Source of the DNA: JAAZPG01 sp012797375 | GTDB taxonomy: Bacteria > Acidobacteriota > Aminicenantia > Aminicenantales > UBA4085 | Direction: 5' to 3' | Assembly (NCBI GenBank): GCA_937868205.1 | Contig: CALMMC010000125.1 | Span: 1 to 64,000, forward strand | Length of the DNA stretch: 64,000 nucleotides | Shown here: in pieces, positions 59,863-64,000 of the stretch | Position numbering within the stretch: position 1 is the first letter of the stretch | Layout: each line of letters begins with the position of its first letter | Position numbers and translations under genes: made by a program | Notes under the pieces: model-generated | What the model was told of the DNA's origin: nothing | What the model saw: the letters and a program-made list of their open reading frames with translations, nothing else | Database searches by the model: none

Positions 59863-60623
59863 TCCGTCCTCCGGGCCACGAAAAATTCATAGCCGAGCTC
59901 GGTCGAGCATTTTTCAAAGCCTTCGATTTCGGCCTGAGCCGCGTCGAGGACCTCCCGGGCGGCGGCCTTGTCTCGGCATGTCTCCCGCAATTCGCGGATG
60001 CGGGCCCGCATGGGGCCGTAATACGAATCGATCCAGGAGGAGGCCGGCAGGGTGAAATGGCCGTCCACCTCGTACCCGCACGCCTCGAACAGGGCGAGGT
60101 TGTCCTTGACATCCTTCATGTCCGCGTAGTCCCAGGCCCATTTCACGGCCTCGTCCGACCGGTCGTCCGTCAGCCAGACCAGCTCGGTCAGGCCGATCGA
60201 GCCGCCCGCTTTCAACAAGGGCCGGCAAGCCCGAAGTCCCTCGGCGAAGCCCATTTGGTAGAGGGCGCCCTCGGACCAGATCACATCGAACGTCCCGGGG
60301 GCGAAATCCATCGTCTTCATATCCTGGAGGACGGTCTTGATGCGCGCCGAAAGACCGAGCGCCCGGGCATCGGCCTCGACCCTCTCCAAGAACGGCCGGT
60401 GGTTGTCCAAGGCAATGATTCGTCCGCCGGAAATCCGGGCCAGGACCAGGGTTTGTTTTCCCGGGCCGCAGCCGATGTCCAGAATCATCGGTTTTTCCGG
60501 AACGCCGTTCATCATCCGGAAGGCTTTTTCCGTCGAGGCGTCGTCGCCCGGGCCGGCCCGGGGGAGGGCTCCATAGACCTCGAAAAAATAAGCCGTTTTG
60601 TCTTCCATCGGCTTATCATACAT
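59859..60623 (-). CDS. Class I SAM-dependent methyltransferase
   Basis: The 254-residue protein has the SAM motif LDIGCGPGKQTLVLAR near residue 50, IIALDNHRPF (acidic motif II), the FDVIWSEGALYQMGF motif and the WLTDDRSDEAVKWAWDYADMKDV region. This resembles the UbiE/small-molecule group whose members carry FF.....G in place of the usual start. GGAGG lies nine bases before ATG 60623. It is coupled to the downstream CDF transporter gene, a pairing with no obvious mechanistic reason. Confidence 0.88.
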   Translation of the reverse strand: MYDKPMEDKTAYFFEVYGALPRAGPGDDASTEKAFRMMNGVPEKPMILDIGCGPGKQTLVLARISGGRIIALDNHRPFLERVEADARALGLSARIKTVLQDMKTMDFAPGTFDVIWSEGALYQMGFAEGLRACRPLLKAGGSIGLTELVWLTDDRSDEAVKWAWDYADMKDVKDNLALFEACGYEVDGHFTLPASSWIDSYYGPMRARIRELRETCRDKAAAREVLDAAQAEIEGFEKCSTELGYEFFVARRTE

Positions 60624-60807
60624 TATTTGGCGCCTCCGGCCATCATCCGGGCCCGCCGCGGTCCCCAGGGTCAGCCCCCTTCTCGGGCTTTTGCAGGATC
60701 GACGGACGCCGCATCTCGCGACGGCTCAAGCTGATCCATTCCTCCAAGTCCGCCTCCATCCCGAAGGGGACATTTTCGCTTTGCTATCACATGCCCGCCG
60801 CCGTTCA

Positions 60808-60836
60808 TTGTCCGGACCGTTCCGATATGGTAAAAT
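60808..60836 (+). promoter_or_regulatory. Promoter of gapN
   Basis: TTGTCC (60808-60813), a 17-bp spacer and TAAAAT (60831-60836) lie about 59 bases before the gapN start. The remaining gap (60624-60807) shows no gene. Confidence 0.6.
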
Positions 60837-60895
60837 ATTGTCTTCTATTTCATCTCATCGTCCTCGCCGGGGGATGATCCGGGAGAAGAAATCCC

Positions 60896-62578
60896 GTGGA
60901 ACGCGTGTCGGTCTCTTGTTCTCGCCCTGTCTCCGGCGCAGCCTGTCGCCTCGGATCAGCCCCGGCCGATTTAACCGCTCTTTTCGTCCGGAAAGAGGAC
61001 ATTCCCCGTGAATTCCGGATGGAGAAACCGATCGAGCCGGACCGGGTGTTCCTGGGCGGCGATCTGCAACCCTGGAAAGGGCGCCGTCTTGACGTCTACT
61101 CCCCCATCGATGTCCGAACCCAGGAGGGATTTTCCCCCCTGCGGCTGGGCTCCCTTCCCCGGATGACGGGCCGCGACGCCCTCCGCGCCCTGGCCGCCGC
61201 CCGGAAGGCTTTTTGCGGCGGACGCGGGGCTTGGCCCTCCCTGACTCTCGCCGGCCGCATCCGCCGCCTCGAGGACTTCAGCGCCCGGCTGGCCGGCCTC
61301 AAGGAGCCGGTCGTCCGGACATTAATGTGGGAAATCGCCAAACCCCGGGTCGAGCTCGAGGCCGAGTTCGACCGGACGATCGAATTGATCGGCCGATTGA
61401 TTCAAGCCGCGGTCAAACGGGACCGGGCCTCGCGGTCCCTGATCCGGCAAAAGGGCATCATCGGCCTCGTCTGCGACGAGCCGCGGGGCGTCGCCCTGTG
61501 CGCCGGGCCGTATAATTATCCTCTGTTCGAGACGTTTGGGCTCGTTGTGCCCGCCCTCCTGGCCGGCAACACGGTGATCATCAAGCCTCCCCGCTTCGGC
61601 GTCTTGTTTTTCGATTTCCTTCTCGAGCCTCTCGCGTCCTGCTTCCCTCCGGGCACGGTCCACGTCCTTTCGGGAGACGGGCCGGCCGTTCTCGATCCCC
61701 TCTTGAAAATCGGCGGGATCGACGTCTTCGCCTTCATCGGTTCCAAGGCGGTGGCCGACCGGCTGACCAGCCTGCATCCGAAGCGGACGCGCCTGCGGGT
61801 CCTCCTCGGCCTGGGCGCCAAGAACGCGGCCGTGATCCTGCCCGACGCCGACCTGGAGACGGCCGTCGGCGAGTGCCTGCTGGGCGCCCTGGCCTTCAAC
61901 GGCCAACGCTGCGCGGCCCTGAAGATTCTCTTCGTCCACGAGGCGGTCCGGAAGCCGTTCCTCGACCGCCTTGCTGCGGAAACGGCCAAAATCAGAATCG
62001 GCATGCCCTGGGCGAAAGGCGTCCGCATCACCCCCCTGGCCGACCCTGTCCGGATGTCCTATCTCCGGTCGCTCATCGACGACGCCGCCGGCCGCGGGGC
62101 GGACGTCATCAACGAAAACGGCGGCCGGTCCGCGGGCTCGCTCCTCTGTCCCGCCGTCCTTCAACCGGTCACGCCCCGGATGCGGATCTATCGCGAGGAG
62201 CAGTTCGGGCCGCTCGTTCCGATCGTCGATTTCCGCCGGATGGAGGAGCCGGTCGACTACCTCCGGGCGTCCTCCTTCGGTCAACAGGCGAGCGTCTTCG
62301 GGACCGACGTCCGGACGCTCGGTCCGCTCATCGACGCCGCCCGCGCCCAGGTCGCCCGGGTCAACCTCAACGCCAAGTGCCAACGCGGGCCGGATGTCTT
62401 TCCCTTCACCGGGAAGAAAGATTCGGCCCGGGGGGATTTCTCGGTTTCGGAAATTTTTGGATTCTTCGCCGACCGGACCGTCGTCGCCGCCAGGGACGAC
62501 GGCCGAGGGGCGGCCCTCCTCAAGCGGTATCGGGCGGTCTCCGGGCGGAGCGGATCCGGAGAAAGGATCGTCTCATGA
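60896..62578 (+). CDS. gapN: NADP-dependent glyceraldehyde-3-phosphate dehydrogenase-like ALDH (GapN type)
   Basis: The 560-residue aldehyde dehydrogenase has GPYNYPLFETFGLVVPALLAGNTVIIKPPR (cofactor region), Cys339 in FNGQRCAAL as catalytic thiol, and NAKCQRGPDVFPFTGKKDSARGDFS, a signature of GapN. The N-terminal LFVRKEDIPREFRMEKPI resembles an extension I recall from a bacterial GapN subgroup, so the GTG at 60896 (GGAG ten bases upstream) is preferred over the internal ATG 61019. The general-base Glu of the usual ELGGK block is absent: the sequence reads LLGLGAKN. Irreversible oxidation of G3P to 3-phosphoglycerate with NADPH yield is inferred. Overlaps the next gene by ATGA. Confidence 0.85.
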   Translation: MERVSVSCSRPVSGAACRLGSAPADLTALFVRKEDIPREFRMEKPIEPDRVFLGGDLQPWKGRRLDVYSPIDVRTQEGFSPLRLGSLPRMTGRDALRALAAARKAFCGGRGAWPSLTLAGRIRRLEDFSARLAGLKEPVVRTLMWEIAKPRVELEAEFDRTIELIGRLIQAAVKRDRASRSLIRQKGIIGLVCDEPRGVALCAGPYNYPLFETFGLVVPALLAGNTVIIKPPRFGVLFFDFLLEPLASCFPPGTVHVLSGDGPAVLDPLLKIGGIDVFAFIGSKAVADRLTSLHPKRTRLRVLLGLGAKNAAVILPDADLETAVGECLLGALAFNGQRCAALKILFVHEAVRKPFLDRLAAETAKIRIGMPWAKGVRITPLADPVRMSYLRSLIDDAAGRGADVINENGGRSAGSLLCPAVLQPVTPRMRIYREEQFGPLVPIVDFRRMEEPVDYLRASSFGQQASVFGTDVRTLGPLIDAARAQVARVNLNAKCQRGPDVFPFTGKKDSARGDFSVSEIFGFFADRTVVAARDDGRGAALLKRYRAVSGRSGSGERIVS

Positions 62579-64000
62579 GCCCGACGAACGCCCATTCCCT
62601 CCGGACGGGCGGGTCCGACCCCGTTCTCCCCCCTCCGGCCCGGACGCTGATCGAGCTGGTCCGGGAATCCTACGGAACGCACCTCCGCATCCGCAATTTT
62701 TTGGAGGATTACCACCGGACCGGGCGGAAAGAGGCCGCCCGGGCCGAGGACTGGCGGCGGATCAGCCTCGAGGATTTTCACGTTTTCGACGCCCATCCCC
62801 GGGGGCGGGAAGCCCATGAAATCGTCGTCGACCTGTTTTTCGAGATGATCGAGCCGTCGCAAGAAGAGGACGTCCGGGAGAAAAGCCTCGCCGGGTTGTT
62901 CGAGTATCTCCGCAAGATCATGAACGACAGCGGGCCGAACCTCGACCGCAATCTTCCCCTCGTCGACCGGGCTTTCAACCGGGTTCTTTCCGCCGTTCCG
63001 GACGGAGACGGCCTCCTGAAAAAGTCGGCCCGGGACATGAAGCTGATCCTGGGAACCTGCCTCGAGAGGAACCTTCCCCTTTCGCACGGAGCGTATCAAA
63101 GCTTGGCCGGCCGGGCGTTCCGGTCGTCCTTCGATTACTGGCTCGCCCAACCCGATCCGGAGGAAGGATTCATTCCCTTCAAGGCCGAGGACGGAGACGG
63201 AGCGGACCGGGATCTTTATTTGAGCCTGGTCGAGCCGCTGAGCCGGAAACGGCTCCGGGAATGGAAAAGCCTGGTCGACGCCTGCGACGGCGGCTCGGAG
63301 CCCGGCGACTGGGCCGGGTTTTCCGGCCTCCTCGAATGGCCGGATTACTACCAAATCGCCAAGGGGTATTTGAAAATCGCCGACGAAATCGAGAAAGCGT
63401 CCTTCTCGGACGGCCGCCGGCACGAAATCCGACTCCTGTACCTTTTCCGGATCATTTCCGTCCCCGGATTCCGGGACATCCACCGCGAAGCCCTGATCGA
63501 GATCAACCGTTCCCTGGGCCGGGTGTTCGCCGGTCTTCCTCCCGACAAGCGGGAGCCGATGATCTCCCTGCTGTTCCAGACGTTCCGGGAGAGCGCCGCC
63601 CGGGCCGCGTATCCCGACACCATGATGAGCTGCCTCAGCACGGCGGCCCGGGAAGTCTTCAAGCTCGACCGCCATCCCGAGGTCAAGGTCCTGCTCGACG
63701 AGATCATCCGGTTCGGTTTCGTCGGCCCCGGCATCCGCGGGGCGACCACCGACTGGGAAGTGAAATTCAACCCTCTCCACGTCAAGAACATCCGGGCCTG
63801 GATCGAAATCATCGCCCTCAAGCCCCGCTGGACCAAGCCTCTGCTGTCGGCCTTGATCGCCCATCTGAAAATCGGCGGGGTCTTCGTCCGCGACGCCGAC
63901 CTCCTCCAGAAGGACATTTCCGCCCTTCTCAACGCCGACATCACCCCGGCCCACAACCTGGTTCTTCAATTGGCCCGCCTCTTCCCGGTGTATTTCAACG
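62575..64000 (+). CDS. Large protein of unknown function, N-terminal part (3' end outside window)
   Basis: From ATG 62575, overlapping the gapN stop, the frame stays open to the end of the window for 475 codons. The product is soluble, mostly helical and charged, with segments such as TLIELVRESYGTHLRIRNFLEDYHRTGRK, EIVVDLFFEMIEPSQEEDVREKSLAGLFEYLRKIMNDSGPNL and HNLVLQLARLFPVYF. No catalytic motif is visible in this part. I have a weak impression of the helical N-terminal region of large PEP/pyruvate-binding (PPDK-like) proteins, which would fit next to GapN in lower glycolysis. This needs the remaining sequence. Confidence 0.7.
   Translation, partial: MSPTNAHSLRTGGSDPVLPPPARTLIELVRESYGTHLRIRNFLEDYHRTGRKEAARAEDWRRISLEDFHVFDAHPRGREAHEIVVDLFFEMIEPSQEEDVREKSLAGLFEYLRKIMNDSGPNLDRNLPLVDRAFNRVLSAVPDGDGLLKKSARDMKLILGTCLERNLPLSHGAYQSLAGRAFRSSFDYWLAQPDPEEGFIPFKAEDGDGADRDLYLSLVEPLSRKRLREWKSLVDACDGGSEPGDWAGFSGLLEWPDYYQIAKGYLKIADEIEKASFSDGRRHEIRLLYLFRIISVPGFRDIHREALIEINRSLGRVFAGLPPDKREPMISLLFQTFRESAARAAYPDTMMSCLSTAAREVFKLDRHPEVKVLLDEIIRFGFVGPGIRGATTDWEVKFNPLHVKNIRAWIEIIALKPRWTKPLLSALIAHLKIGGVFVRDADLLQKDISALLNADITPAHNLVLQLARLFPVYFN

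Noticed and set aside
62281..63969. 562-codon minus-strand frame at the window end
   Set aside because: It overlaps the C-terminal coding region of gapN and the large gene that starts by ATGA coupling. The plus-strand product has balanced composition, whereas this one is Gly/Asp/Arg-rich.
1..64000. tRNA or rRNA genes
   Set aside because: No GGTTCGAATCC-type T-arm with matching acceptor stem and no rRNA-like segment was seen on either strand; a covariance scan would settle this.

Overview
This is a high-GC, densely coded stretch of a bacterial chromosome from a didermic (outer-membrane) organism. It encodes the tail of a TonB-dependent receptor, two outer-membrane beta-barrels, a LolA-like carrier, a lipoprotein transglycosylase and a Tat-exported oxidoreductase-like protein. 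The gene mix, with secreted serine hydrolases, an S9 peptidase, a GH109-like protein and DUF2089/SHOCT-type genes, would suit an uncultured lineage such as Aminicenantes or another Acidobacteriota-like group. That placement is inference; no rRNA or other taxonomic marker was used. No tRNA, rRNA, CRISPR array, prophage or transposase gene was seen.

Layout. 1-2526: a translationally coupled uptake module (TonB receptor tail, methyltransferase, ECF S-component, EcfT, EcfA). 2719-5586: S9 peptidase. 5818-11603: a TetR-controlled operon of RND/MMPL pump, LolA-like periplasmic protein and DUF1302-like barrel, with a readable promoter and operator. 11829-15143: ABC-2 exporter. 15327-16742: DUF2089 / membrane protein / SHOCT-like / possible 24-residue microprotein operon driven from a very AT-rich promoter island. 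17168-21215: two beta-lactamase-fold serine hydrolases. 21668-26588: Nramp-like transporter with a long structured leader, HAD phosphatase, ZIP transporter, BCAT-like aminotransferase. 26944-29762: ruvA-ruvB-queA. 29976-38651: GH109-like protein, zinc metallopeptidase, ATP-grasp ligase, YgjP protease, patatin, acyl-CoA synthetase, small hypothetical. 38963-44936: a histidine-kinase-like sensor lacking its phosphoacceptor histidine, then an mtnP-pfkB-tryptophanase operon. 45093-49484: larC-folE-metG and tsaC. 49631-53934: barrel, LEA14-like protein, cca, galE. 54010-64000: MltD, DUF2177-like protein, a FakA-FakB-like fusion, DUF1295 protein, CDF transporter with methyltransferase, gapN, and a large unknown gene running off the end.

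The most distinctive signal is an interspersed repeat family with the arm ACCTGTTTAACCATTTCC (and its complement), about 26 arms in nine clusters. Arms occur as inverted pairs (one a perfect 48-bp palindrome) or as 32-bp-period tandems. Most clusters lie against stop codons, and one sits in frame inside a secreted hydrolase gene just after its signal peptide. A second, smaller inverted-repeat family (two copies) also begins just after stop codons. Together they resemble REP/REPIN or Rickettsia-palindromic-element behaviour, with no mobilising gene in the window.

Transcription signals look like ordinary sigma-70 promoters (TTGACA - 17 - TATAAT type). Several genes have their -10 box only 6-14 bases from the start codon and no Shine-Dalgarno, suggesting leaderless or near-leaderless mRNAs.
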